64,000 nucleotides of DNA from Falciphora oryzae (lineage: Eukaryota > Ascomycota > Sordariomycetes > Magnaporthales > Magnaporthaceae). The stretch is taken from contig JNVV01000004.1 in the NCBI GenBank assembly GCA_000733355.1, positions 1,105,046-1,169,045 of the forward strand, written 5' to 3'. The position numbers and the translations under genes were made by a program. Position 1 is the stretch's first letter; every line of letters starts with the position of its first letter. Below, one piece after another: positions 47,099 through 57,260 of the stretch. A model generated the notes under the pieces. That model saw only the letters and a list, made by a program, of their open reading frames with translations, searched no databases and had not been told where the DNA came from.

Positions 47099-47469
47099 CG
47101 TGCCTATTTTGGCAGGTGGCACGTAATGGGTCTTTCACTGTACTGTCTCGATGGTCACCTCAGCCTTTTTTTTTTTTTTTTTGATAATGATGACGGCTTG
47201 TTTTTAGACATTATCTGAACGGTGCTGGCAAACATGATCAAATTTGACCCAAGGTTCCATTCTATGTAAATGTAGGTGAGCCCCGTGCGACGTGTTCTAT
47301 CGTCTCGATCCCCTGCACTATGTATGTTGGCGGGGGTCTATCGAGATTTGACGGGTGATGCGTGCCGTGCAGTAGAACACAAATCCAGGGCTATTTACAA
47401 AAAAAAAAAAAAAAAAAAAAAGCCTTCTCAAGGCAACATTGAGAAGGCAGGGACCCGCGATGAGTGCCA
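47099..47469. other. Convergent 3' flanks with two homopolymer tracts
   Basis: A T run at 47166-47182 lies 68 nt after the kinase-like stop. An A run at 47399-47421 (T23 on the exporter strand) lies 49 nt after the exporter stop. Confidence 0.6.
47399..47448 (-). terminator. Hairpin followed by T23, terminator-like
   Basis: Just after the DHA2 exporter stop, the minus strand has a perfect 10-bp hairpin (GCCTTCTCAA / TTGAGAAGGC, arms 47439-47448 and 47422-47431, 7-nt loop) followed directly by 23 T. It resembles an intrinsic or Pol III-type terminator. In a fungal mRNA gene it may instead be part of the 3' UTR; function unproven. Confidence 0.35.
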
Positions 47470-49394
47470 TTACTCCCTCTTCACCCCAACTTTTCCAACC
47501 TGTGATGTTCTATCGTCAGCCTTTGCTAGTTATTTTAAATGTGTTGAAAACATCAAAAACTGGGGAAGCCCACTCACCTTTCTCAGACCAATAACAGCAA
47601 CAGCAGTGCAAAGCAGCATCTGCCCAAACATGGCCCAGAAAGTGGCCCGGTAGCCTCTAAGCAGCGCGCCCGCCTCTTCGTCGTCAAACGCCCCTCCGCT
47701 GCCCCCGTGGCCGCTGCCGTCGCCGGTGCCCGCGACGCCGAGGGCGACGACCTGGCAGACGCCGACGCCCAGGCTGAGGCCGAGCTGGCCGACCGTGTTG
47801 AAGACGGCGCCGGCCAGGGCCTGGGTGCGCTCGGGGAACGACTCGCTGACGACGATGAGGCCGACGGTGAAGAGCACGTCGGCGCTGACGGGCACGAGGG
47901 CCTGCGCCCAGAACTGGCCGTGCCAGTAGCTCCAGGCCGGCTCGACGAGCGCCATGAGCAGCGGCGACGCGGCGCAGAGCAGCGACGAGCCGCCCGTCAG
48001 CCAGCGCGCGGGCAGGCGGTGCACGAAGACGCCCGTCGTCAGGCTGAGCGCGGTGCCGACGACGACGTTGGGCAGCAGGAAGAGCGAGGCCGTCAGGGAC
48101 GAGTGCCGCTGGATCTCCTGGAAGTAGAGCGACGAGAAGAGCTCCATCGAGTTGAGCGCGCCCCACGAGATGGCCACGAGCAGGCAGATGGTCGTGAACG
48201 GCACGTTCCTCCAGAGCGAGTTGGGCACCAGCGCCGGCCTGCCCGCGCGCTCCTGCCTCCCCATCCAGAACGGGAACGACGCGAGGAGGGCCAGGCTGAC
48301 GGCCAGGAGCGTCGCCGTCGTGGCCGAGCGGATCGTCTGCAGGTCCGCGCTGAGGATGGCGAGCACGTAGCTGAAGACTGCGAGTCCCAAACTCGCCAGG
48401 CACACGCCGACCCAGTCGATCTCGGTGCGGAACCGCGCCCAGATCCCACTGCTGCCGCCGACGCTGCCGTCCGGTGCCGGCGCCGGCAGGGTCTTGGGCA
48501 GGGTCCAGCGCCCAGCGACGGCAGCAGCGCTGAACAGGGCGCCGGGGACGTAGAAGCCGATGCGCCACGACGAGTGCTCGGCCAGGACGCCGCCCAGGAC
48601 CAGGCCGACGCTGAAGCCGAGGGGCTGGCTGAAGCCGAGGGAGGCGAAGCCAAAGTTGCGGGCCCGGCCCTTCTCGGTGGCCGCCGCGACGAGCGAGACC
48701 GAGGCGGGGAGGTGCATGGCGACGCCGATGCCCTGGATGGCGCGGAAGGTCACCAGCTGCTCGCCCGTCTGGGCGAAGCCGGTGGCAAGGGTGAAGAGGC
48801 CCAGTATCGACACGCCCGCGAGCTCGACGGCGCGCGCCCCGATTAGGTCCGCTACGCTGCCGGCCAGCAGGAGGACGGATCCGGAAGTCAGCCCGTACAC
48901 GCTAACCGGCCAAAGATATCTAAAGATAGACAAAGAGAATTAATCGGTGTCCTGATCAGTAGGCGCCTATGTAAGGAGCCGAAACCTGCTGGCTATCTCA
49001 GGGGCTGCTTCCCTTCCTAGTCAGGGGTTCCCACTTACAGTTGCCTCTGCAGATCGACAGAGCGGGCAATAGTCGGCAGGCACACGGTGATGATCCCATT
49101 GGTGAACGAGGTGAGGAAATTGATCAGCGCCGGCTGCATGATGGCCATGGCAGTGAGGAACATGGGCCTCCGATTCGCCGACGGGCGGTCGACATCCAAG
49201 CTGACGAGCGAGCCATTGTTGTCCGACGGGTCGCCCGACCTTTCCTCGCTCGGTGCGATGCTGCTGGCGTGGCCATCGGCGCCTCCGAGGACTCTACCGG
49301 GGGCTTGGGCCTTGGCAGGAACCACTAGACCTGAGACTGGAGCGGCGAGCGTCTGGATATGGCCTTCCGCCGTGACGGTAGCGGTGGTAGTCAT
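47470..49394 (-). CDS. Major facilitator superfamily drug:H+ antiporter, DHA2-like
   Basis: Three exons (49039-49394, 47578-48919, 47470-47499) give 575 aa. The N-terminal ~75 residues are cytosolic and polar; TM1 begins at FLTAMAIMQPALINFLTSF. Intron 1 restores VDLQRQLYLWPVSVYGL, typical of the loop into TM2. Motif A-like SVADLIGAR follows TM2, and a motif C-like GFSVGLVLGG lies in TM5, as in proton-coupled antiporters. Hydrophobic segments fit about 14 helices, the DHA2 pattern. A tiny last exon encodes nine residues (VGKVGVKRE); its acceptor ATCACAG and phase 0 fit well, but reading through intron 2 would also give a plausible end. Neighbours are a HAD phosphatase on the same strand and an SDR. 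Substrate unknown. Confidence 0.85.
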
Positions 49395-49835
49395 GTTATG
49401 GCCAGCTCTTGGCAGTATAGGAACCTATGAAGCTCGGGTAGGTCCATCTTCATTGAGGGTTCACTTGCAAACCGGGGCACCAAAATCATTTTATACGCAA
49501 GGGAGAAGAAGAAAAAGTTTTCCTGCTGTGACTCTTGCGGTCAGGTTCTTCCCAAAACGGCCCTATGAAATAGATGCCGTTATCAAATTGTTAGCAATTG
49601 TCGAAAGGGCTGCCCCGAAAAAGGACAGGGCGCAGTCCCCGGTTTTCATGTCAGGACCCGACTGTTAGGGGTGGATCTTGGTGGCCTCGACTCCGGTTGG
49701 CGGGTTCCTTTTCCACCGATTTCCTCCGGACTGGCAGACCCCACGGGCCCCGCCCACACACCGAATCTTCAGGTCACTCGTCGTCTGGGAAAGGAGCATG
49801 TATTTTCGTAGAGACTTGCGGCCGGACCAGATATC
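49395..49835. other. Intergenic between exporter and HAD genes
   Basis: 440 nt upstream of the exporter and downstream of the HAD gene. An A/G-rich stretch occurs near 49500-49520. No gene seen. Confidence 0.5.
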
Positions 49836-50684
49836 CTACAGCGGTGGCGGGATGCCGTATTTTGCATAAGGAAAATCCTCGAGGCTGGCAAGCTGCTGTC
49901 CCCATCCGTCGCCCGGCTGGCCCAGCTGGTGCTCGTCCCCGATGTCCACCAGCCCGACCCGCCCAGCCAGCACCTCGGCCTCCTTCCCGACGAACTCGGC
50001 GGCCAGGCTCTCGTGCGGCACCCACACCACGCGCATGCCCGCGCGCCTGCCGGCCTCGACGCCGACGACGCTGTCCTCGAAGACGAGGCACTCGCGCGGC
50101 GCGATCTCCCTCTCGCCCGGCGGGAGCGTCTCGTTGATCTGCGCCAGGGCCAGCAGGTAGATCTCGGGCGCGGGCTTCCCGCGGCCGCCGCGGACGCGGG
50201 GGTCGTCGCCCAGCACGCGCCTGCGCTCGGGGATCAGGTCCAGCATGCGGCGCGTCTCGCCGCCGGCGCCGCTCGTCTTCATGGCGTAGTTGGCGCTCGA
50301 CGTGCTCGACGCCAGCGCCGCGTGCACTCCCGGGCAGGCGGCGTCCGACGCCAGGTGCGCCAGCAGGGCCTCGGCGCCGGGGAGCGGCCTGCAGTCGGGG
50401 AAGTGCCGCATATGCTCGGCGAGCTGCTCGTCGCGGTACTGCTCCCGCGGGATGGGGAGCTGCGCCCACTCGTGGAAGACGCCGCCGTTGCTCGAGTTGG
50501 GCACGCCCATCAGGCGCGCCTTGACCGACCACGGCAGGCGGGGGCGGCCGTGGCGCTGCAGCACGATGTCGGCGCACAGCGCGTAGATGTCTTCCGTGTT
50601 TATCAACAAGCCGTCCATGTCAAACAGGCAAGCCCGGATGGGCGGGGGGCTGCAATACGTCGGTGTGAGGCGCTTGGTTAGCAT
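49836..50684 (-). CDS. HAD-superfamily phosphatase, pseudouridine-5'-phosphatase-like
   Basis: A single exon of 282 aa from the ATG at 50684. HAD phosphatases hydrolyse phosphomonoesters through an Asp-phosphate intermediate. Motif I is FDMDGLLINTED (both Asp present, residues about 21-32), motif II Ser/Thr in ALASSTS, motif III Lys in RGKPAPEIY, and motif IV is FEDSVVGVEAG. A helical cap lies between motifs I and II, as in beta-phosphoglucomutase and HDHD1 (pseudouridine-5'-phosphatase) relatives; the MDGLLINTE start is the HDHD1 pattern. The loop SGAGGETRRMLD is slightly long. The exact substrate cannot be fixed from sequence. The gene is divergent from the altered SDR gene. Confidence 0.85.
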   Translation of the reverse strand: MLTKRLTPTYCSPPPIRACLFDMDGLLINTEDIYALCADIVLQRHGRPRLPWSVKARLMGVPNSSNGGVFHEWAQLPIPREQYRDEQLAEHMRHFPDCRPLPGAEALLAHLASDAACPGVHAALASSTSSANYAMKTSGAGGETRRMLDLIPERRRVLGDDPRVRGGRGKPAPEIYLLALAQINETLPPGEREIAPRECLVFEDSVVGVEAGRRAGMRVVWVPHESLAAEFVGKEAEVLAGRVGLVDIGDEHQLGQPGDGWGQQLASLEDFPYAKYGIPPPL

Positions 50685-51650
50685 GGTGCGGCGAGACGAG
50701 GGGTAGAACAGCCTTGGCGTGCTGCCCTGGCGAAGACGGGCGTCACGGCCGACCGAGAAAAACGGGTCCCTACTCTTGCTCGGGCTCGGCCATCTCGCCG
50801 CTGGTTTCGAAAGAATCCTTTATGTAGGTTGTGGATTTCTCTTGTGCGTGTTCTGATTTAAAAAGGAGAGCCCACCTAATGTTTACTGCATGCTACGCAG
50901 AGTTGAGAGGGGTTCGTGTTGATGCCCCATCTTGCCGCAGTTGATTTCCATCCAGCGTCCTGCATTCTACCCACCAATTGACGCCATGTTGCGCGTCGTC
51001 GGCGAATCTTTTGTTGACGCTACAAGGGCATTGTTAAATTTAAGATCATCGACATAAAATGACCAAGAATGGGACCAACGACTCCCATCTCATCTGCGCC
51101 CTGGGTCCGGGCTCTCTTCAAAGCGGATGATTGTGCATCCTGCGGTCGTGACTAAACGCCAGGCATCTCGAGCTGTCATCCCGCACTCACAAACCCATTG
51201 ACCTTATCACTGCTGCAGCTCCCCGCCCTCCCACCAGCGCTATCTCAGCGCATTTCGTCCATCGCCTCGGAGAAACAGAAACCACTGCTCCTCGAGCTTT
51301 ATGCGGTCGACAGACTCCCAGACGAAGTAGCCTTCGCCACTACGCCATGTGTTTTTGGGGAAAGCGCCTCTGATTGGGCGCTCCGTTGTTTATCCTCAGC
51401 TTCTCCGGCCACCATCCCATTTTGTGACCATGGCATTACTCTGGATATGATGGCAGTGACGACAAGATCTAAATAACACGTCACATTTATATTGCCGCAT
51501 CTGTTCTCTCACTTGTGCATACTTCTTTGTCTCATCGCCTACTTTCTCTAGGCCGTGTAATAGTCCCTGGTGCTCGGCCTCCATCATAGAGAGGCTTTGA
51601 GTGTGTATCTTCCTTCTGAATTCCGTATCAGGACCCCACTTCAACGTCTC
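50685..51650. other. Divergent promoter region HAD / SDR-like
   Basis: About 970 nt without a supported gene. A 92-codon frame (51198-51476 +) has no family features and lies in the SDR upstream region. Confidence 0.45.
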
Positions 51651-52780
51651 ATGATGGATCCCGCGGATGACTTCAGTCCCTATCGAGCCGATGGCAAACT
51701 GGTAAGCGGAACTTCAGTGTCCCTCTCCCAGGTCCCCATCCACGTTTGTTGATGCTTGCGCGGCATTTTCCCAGTATGGCTTCGTCTGCGTCGTCACAGG
51801 CGCATCGCAGCCGGTCGGGCAGGCCGTCATCCAGGAGCTTGCCGCCCACGGGGCCGCCTCCATCTACGCCTGCGACAAGGCCGCGAGCTCCGACTCGTAC
51901 AAGGACCTGGTCGAGAGCGTAGCCAAGGAGTTCCCCAACACAAAGGTCATCCCGTACCCCTACAACGTGGCCCAGGAGGACGAGACGCTGGGCCTGATCG
52001 ACGAGGTGCTCAACTCGTTCGGCCGCCTCGACGTCTGGGTCTGCTCCTCTGGCCTCCTGGGGCCGCCCGTCATTGCCGACACGACGCCCGCCGACCTCCA
52101 GCGCTGCTTCGAGGCGCACTCGCTCGCGCCCTTCTTCGCCCTCAAGCACGCCCCCCACGCCATGGCCAAGCTCACCGCGAAGCAGGGCTACGCCAACGCG
52201 TCGCCCAAGCCGCAGGGTTTCGGTTCCATCATCGTCATTGGCTCCGTCGCCTCGACCCACGGCTTCTGGGGCCCGGCTTACAGCATGGCCTGCCACGCCT
52301 CCCTGGGCGTCGTCCGCGCCGGCGTGCCCGTCCTCAAGGGCACCGGGGCCCGCATCAACTACATCTCTCCCGGGCAGATCGACGTTGGTGTCGACCTCAG
52401 TGGTGTAAGTCGAACAGGGGGTTAGCACACTTGCTAAGCAAAAAACCGATTTCTAACATGACCGCATCTGTGCATTTTCTTGTAGGTCGATCTTCGTGGC
52501 CAATCGTTGCAGTTTCCGCCCTCTGCTTCGCAGAGTAAAGAGGTAGGTGAAAACGTAGTACTCAAGGGCTTCATAGCGAGCTGTTTGAATAGCCATACTA
52601 ATATGTTTCTCTTCGTAGAACCAGCAACGGTTTATAGGCTTAGAACGAGCAGGGCGCCCGCAGGAGGTTGCTAAAGTGGCCGGTTTTCTTGCTAGTAACT
52701 TTTCCAGCTACATCACTGGCGCCAACCTGGTTGTTGACGGAGGAATGTCAACGCTGAACCCGATGATGGTGCCTATTTAA
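51651..52780 (+). CDS. SDR-fold protein with altered catalytic residues
   Basis: Four exons (51651-51701, 51775-52404, 52486-52542, 52619-52780), all phase 0, give 299 aa (298 from the second ATG). The fold is clearly [13 protein letters not shown] at residues 23-32, VIGSVAS, a Rossmann-like order, ISPGQID (PG motif) and a C-terminal [14 protein letters not shown]. The active site is unusual: Ser174 and Tyr186 are present, but the Lys of Y-x3-K is Cys190 (AYSMACHAS), the helix-4 Asn position reads His (FEAHSLAP), the NNAG motif reads CSSG, and the central Gly of the cofactor motif is Pro30. It may be inactive, regulatory, or use another mechanism. Introns are GT..AG and the third has an ACTAAT branch site. 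No frameshift or stop, so it is not an obvious pseudogene. Confidence 0.85.
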
Positions 52781-53603
52781 AGGCAGGTTGAATGCGTCGG
52801 GATGGCTGCTGTTTGGTGGCCTTTGGCGCGGCGTATATGTGATTCTACCAGACCAATCGTGGGCGCGTGCGTGCAATGTGCAATAAAAGAGCGTGACTTC
52901 TGAATCTTTCTTATTCAAATCCCTTCCTTCCGTTGCAAGCACAAGCTAGCACAATTTAATGGGTCCATTCGATTGGTCGTTTCACAGCAAGTCCACCACT
53001 GACGGCCAGCCGTTTCAGAACGGTTAGGTCTCATCGTGGGGTCAACGCCCCGCTGGGCCAGCGTGGAGGAAAAGCTCCTAAATGGGTCAATAAAGGGAGG
53101 GAAAAAAAAGTTCAATCGAAACGGGTGAAGATCAACGGCCACGCAGAAGCACCGCTGAAAAGACGCAAGGGCAGCGGAAAAGACAAAGGCAGGCTCTGAC
53201 GATAAGTCGAGATAGCTTTTTTTTATTTATTTTATTTTATCGGAGAGGCTCCCTCAGCCCTCTACGTGTTCCAATTGATTGGCGACGCATCACCACGATG
53301 GAAACACTTTCGCGTCGACGCTGAGATTAGGTGACACCTCTCTTTTATCGAAGCCTGCAATCCGCCTGCCTCCCCCAAACCAACCAAATCGAACCCCTGC
53401 GTTTCGCTTCGACTGGTGGCAGGCCTGATCCCCACACGGCATCACTGGACCGACCGATCTCGAGTCGAATCGCTCCCGAGCAGAAGGACGAAACCCCAAG
53501 GCACCACCGCGACGAATCTCGACCCGACCTCGACAGCACACGGACTGCTTCGCCCGACCGCCCGCAGCCCTTCTCCCCCGGCCGAGTCGCCATCGCCGCC
53601 GCC
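52781..53603. other. Intergenic upstream of ELMO gene
   Basis: Promoter and 5' UTR of the ELMO gene. The ELMO frame is open from 53331 but has no ATG before 53604. A T/A-rich stretch lies at 53217-53240. Confidence 0.5.
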
Positions 53604-55943
53604 ATGGACCAGGCAGACATACCGGCGCTGCTCTCGCGCCTGGCCAGCGACGAGGACGCGGCCCGCAAGATGGCCGTCTTCAAGCTGCAGTCCTCCATCA
53701 ACGACCCCTCCTTCGCCGACGTCTTCATCTCGTCGGGCGGCCTCGTCATTCTGCGCCGCCTCATCATGACCACGGGCGGCAACACGCTCGCCTACTCGCT
53801 GCAGAGCCTCACCCGCCTGCTCGAGGTCGACATGGGCTGGGACATCTTCGAGGGGCCCTCGGCCGGTGACCTAGTCGAGCGCGTCGTCGAGCTCATTGTC
53901 CACAACCCTCTCGTCAACATCCTGCGCGGCGCCATGAGCATCCTGGTCGCCCTCGTCAGCCACAGCCAGTCCACCCCGCGCGGCGCCGCCCCGAGGACCC
54001 CCGGCACCTTTGGCTTCCGCGCCCTCAAGCCCGCCGTCGCCGTCTACCCCCAGTTCTTCGAGCTAGTCATCCAGCAGCTGCAGTCTGCCGACCACGCCCT
54101 CTGCGCGAACGCCCTCATGCTTATCAACGCGCTCATCCGCGACGCCGTTTCGAGCGAAAACCAGCCGAACTCGGGAATTGCAAAGTCGCCTGCCTCATCC
54201 ACCGTTGGTGCGTCCACCCCAGGCGGCGAGGAGTGGTCCAAGTTCATCAAGCGCCTGCAGGACCTCGGCCTCATCAAGGCCGTGTACAATCTGATGCAGA
54301 GCTCCGCCCTCCAAGATCTCGCACACCCCCTGATCGAGTTCCAGTCCCTTACGAAGGCGCTGCTCCGCAGGTGGAAGGAGGTCCGCGTCGACTTGGAGCG
54401 TCCAGAACACCGCAGGGCCCTCAAGGGACTGCACCTTGCCAGTGCCCCGGACAGGCAGCACCTGAACGGCGACTCGACGGCGACGGCAACCACGGGGGCC
54501 GCGTCCGACACGACACCCGCGGCCGCACCCACCTCCGCGGCTTTGGCGAAGAAGGCGAGCAGACGACACAACCCGGAGAAGTGGCGGCGACTCGGGTTCG
54601 AGACAGAGAGTCCGACGGCTGATTTTGAGGTGCCTGGATTCCTGGGAATGATGGATCTGACCGACTACGTGCGCAAGCACGAGGACGGGTTTCAGAAGCT
54701 GCTGTTGGAACAGTCCTCGCGGCCCCTGGCGGAGCGCTGTCCCGTGGCACGTGCCAGTTTCGCCGTCACCATGGTGCTGTACGAGCACTTCGAGGTGGAC
54801 AAGTCGGACCTGGAGGACCCGCGGACGTACCAGGCCCTGGAGGCGGCCGGCGCTAAGGGCGGCGGTGGGGGCGCTGCAGGGTCAGGGCACGACAAGGTGT
54901 TCCGACCACTGCTGCTGCAGTGGTCGCGGCTACACACGGCCGGGCTTCACGCCTTCTTCCGGCTCTGGAAGGTCACGCGAGCAGAGCGCGACGACTTCGA
55001 CAAGGTGGCCGAGCTGGTGCGCATCCTGGTTGAGCAGGTGGTCGGGCAGGCGACGCGGACCAAGGACGTGGGCGAGGTCGAGGAGGAGCTGCAGGAGTAC
55101 GACTGCACGCGGCTCCGGGAGCTGCAGATGGGCCTGCTCGAGCTCTCGTTCGAGGACCAGTGGGGCCAGCACATGTACCAGGCCCGCGAGGAGCTCAAGC
55201 ACGAGGCGCTGCAGTTCGTCAAGGAGCAGCGCATCCGCTGCCTGCTCCAGGGCTCCTGGTTCTCGCGGCCGGTGCCCAAGCGCGACCAGCAGCCGCCGCC
55301 CCACCAGCGCCAGGACAGCGACGGCGGCGGGCCGGCCAAGAAGCGGCTGTACGAGGCCAAGGCGTGGCGGTTCGCCAAGCTTTCGCACAACCGACGGTTC
55401 CTCCACTACGCCGACTTTGCGGCGCAGACGGCGCAGGACCCGGGGCTGGAGGACCTGACGGACAAGGTGGACCTGGGCACCATCAGCTCCGTCGTGTCCA
55501 ACGTGTCGGCGCCCAGCGGGGACGACCGGAGCGCGTCGAGCATGTCGACGCTGCAGAACGGCGGCGGCAAGACCAACGGCAACAGCGGCGCGCTGACAGG
55601 CTCGGCGCCGCCGCCCAAGTCGACGACCAAGATCACGGTGTACAGCTACGTGGACGCGGAGGAGGCGGCGCGGGGCGGGGAGGCGCGGGAGCAGGCGATC
55701 CTGACGCTGTACCCGCTCAACCACTCGCTCGCGTCCGAATGGCTCGACGGGCTGCTGATGCTACTCAACCAGCAGCCCATCACGTCCGACACCAACAAGC
55801 TGGTGACGCTCGTGAGCGACTATGGCCTCAAGATCCGGCTGCTCAACGTCCGGGTCGAGGCCGTCTACCAGGGCCCGCCCCCAGGGGCTGGGGTAGTGCC
55901 GAGCAGGGAGGGGTTGGATGACGATTACTATTATGAGCTTTAA
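53604..55943 (+). CDS. ELMO/CED-12 family protein (yeast Lmo1-like)
   Basis: A single exon of 779 aa from the first in-frame ATG (GCCGCCATGG context). ELMO proteins join DOCK-type exchange factors to activate Rho/Rac GTPases; in yeast Lmo1 pairs with Dck1. The N-terminal ~300 residues look like armadillo-type helices (MDQADIPALLSRLASDEDAA, GGLVILRRLIM). The ELMO domain occupies roughly 270-520, including FLGMMDLTDYVRKHEDGFQ and a Gly-rich loop (residues about 415-430). A PH-like domain follows (WFSRPVPKR, WRFAKLSHNRRFLHYADF), and the C-terminus is acidic (DDDYYYEL). A Gly/Asn/Ser-rich insert sits inside the PH-like region. Assignment is good at family level. Confidence 0.85.
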   Translation: MDQADIPALLSRLASDEDAARKMAVFKLQSSINDPSFADVFISSGGLVILRRLIMTTGGNTLAYSLQSLTRLLEVDMGWDIFEGPSAGDLVERVVELIVHNPLVNILRGAMSILVALVSHSQSTPRGAAPRTPGTFGFRALKPAVAVYPQFFELVIQQLQSADHALCANALMLINALIRDAVSSENQPNSGIAKSPASSTVGASTPGGEEWSKFIKRLQDLGLIKAVYNLMQSSALQDLAHPLIEFQSLTKALLRRWKEVRVDLERPEHRRALKGLHLASAPDRQHLNGDSTATATTGAASDTTPAAAPTSAALAKKASRRHNPEKWRRLGFETESPTADFEVPGFLGMMDLTDYVRKHEDGFQKLLLEQSSRPLAERCPVARASFAVTMVLYEHFEVDKSDLEDPRTYQALEAAGAKGGGGGAAGSGHDKVFRPLLLQWSRLHTAGLHAFFRLWKVTRAERDDFDKVAELVRILVEQVVGQATRTKDVGEVEEELQEYDCTRLRELQMGLLELSFEDQWGQHMYQAREELKHEALQFVKEQRIRCLLQGSWFSRPVPKRDQQPPPHQRQDSDGGGPAKKRLYEAKAWRFAKLSHNRRFLHYADFAAQTAQDPGLEDLTDKVDLGTISSVVSNVSAPSGDDRSASSMSTLQNGGGKTNGNSGALTGSAPPPKSTTKITVYSYVDAEEAARGGEAREQAILTLYPLNHSLASEWLDGLLMLLNQQPITSDTNKLVTLVSDYGLKIRLLNVRVEAVYQGPPPGAGVVPSREGLDDDYYYEL

Positions 55944-56638
55944 TTTAATATTGAAACTTTGGTGGTGGTTATTCTGTTTATTTTCTTTCTCCTTTTTTTT
56001 CCCCACCATTTAATCTTGGGGCTACGTCAGCTTCGCGTCTGTGTCTATTATTTTCCTTTTTTCTCCTCATCCTCCCAGCAAGGATCTCTTTGTGTTCGTC
56101 CATTTTTCCTAGGTCATCAAATACCCCGGTGCTTTGTACAGGCGATGACAGCGCTGCCAACCAGTGTAATAATATGCAGATATTCCCTTAGATACGGAGA
56201 AACCCGATTGTTCATGTCATTTATTACTTCACATTTCGAGTCTCAGCTTTCTCTCTCACCTAGACGCGTACTTATTTATCTTGTCAATATGTGCACCATT
56301 GATTCTCTACCTAGGTTCTTCCCAAAGATCCACGGCTTTTTATATCAAGCCTTCACCCATTGAGGGGGGTGTGGGCCCGCTCCCGCACGATCCACCAATA
56401 CCTGGCGCATGGGGACCAAGGCCAGACCCCAGCCACCATGAGACCCCAGAGAAACGGCTGCCCGACCCCAGACACCCACACCGTCAGACGACTTTCAGCT
56501 CCCAGTAAACCTACGCATTCGACACACGAAGCGGAACGTGCTTCTTCTAAAGTTTGTCGACCAAGCCACAAGGCCAAGGATCTAGACGGCAGGAAGTAAA
56601 TTGCGGAAGACGGAGAGCCAGCCTCCCAACCCGGCCAA
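55944..56638. other. Intergenic between ELMO and GRF genes
   Basis: Co-oriented genes. T-rich 3' flank at 55975-56010, then C/A-rich DNA leading to the GRF start. No gene seen. Confidence 0.5.
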
Positions 56639-57229
56639 ATGCCACCCTCCACCCCACGCCGCACAAGGCGAGGCGGCGGCGGAGGCGGAGGGTCGAGGCA
56701 GGGCGCGAGGGCCCAAGCCGGGCCGCCCAAGGGACGCTTCGAGACAATCGACTCCAGGTGGTATTGTACGTGCTTTCAATATCAGGGACGGCCCGGCCGC
56801 CTGAGCCTTCCCTGGCAATGATATCCTAGATATCAGCCCAGTCCTGAGGGTCTTTCTTTGTCTCATCCACTGACCAAACGGGCCGCCGTCGTCTCAGGCG
56901 ACTGCACCCCGCGCATCCAGGCCGCCATAAAGACGGTGCAGAAGGACAGCAAGAACAAGGGCCGGAAGTTCTGGACCTGCGCCCACGACCGGCGGGACCA
57001 GTGCGGCTTCTTCCTCTGGGATGAGGATGCCCGAGCCCGCGAGCTCGAGGCCAAGGAGGCCGCGTGGCAGCAGCAGCAGCCGCCGCCGTCGACGCAGCGC
57101 TTCCGCCAGACCCGCCTGACCGACGACGGTGGCGGCGGCGGCGGCGGTGCCAACGGGTTTACGCAGATCGCGCCGCCCGAGACGCCAACGCGCCAGCGCA
57201 TCTCCAGGGGCATCCCGAGGGCTGATGAC

Positions 57230-57260
<31 letters not shown>

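Noticed and set aside
51198..51476. 92-codon frame upstream of the altered SDR as a separate gene
   Set aside because: No recognisable features, atypical codon use, and it lies in the expected promoter/5' UTR.
41000..53000. Secondary-metabolite gene cluster
   Set aside because: No polyketide synthase, peptide synthetase, terpene cyclase or similar core enzyme is present in the window.
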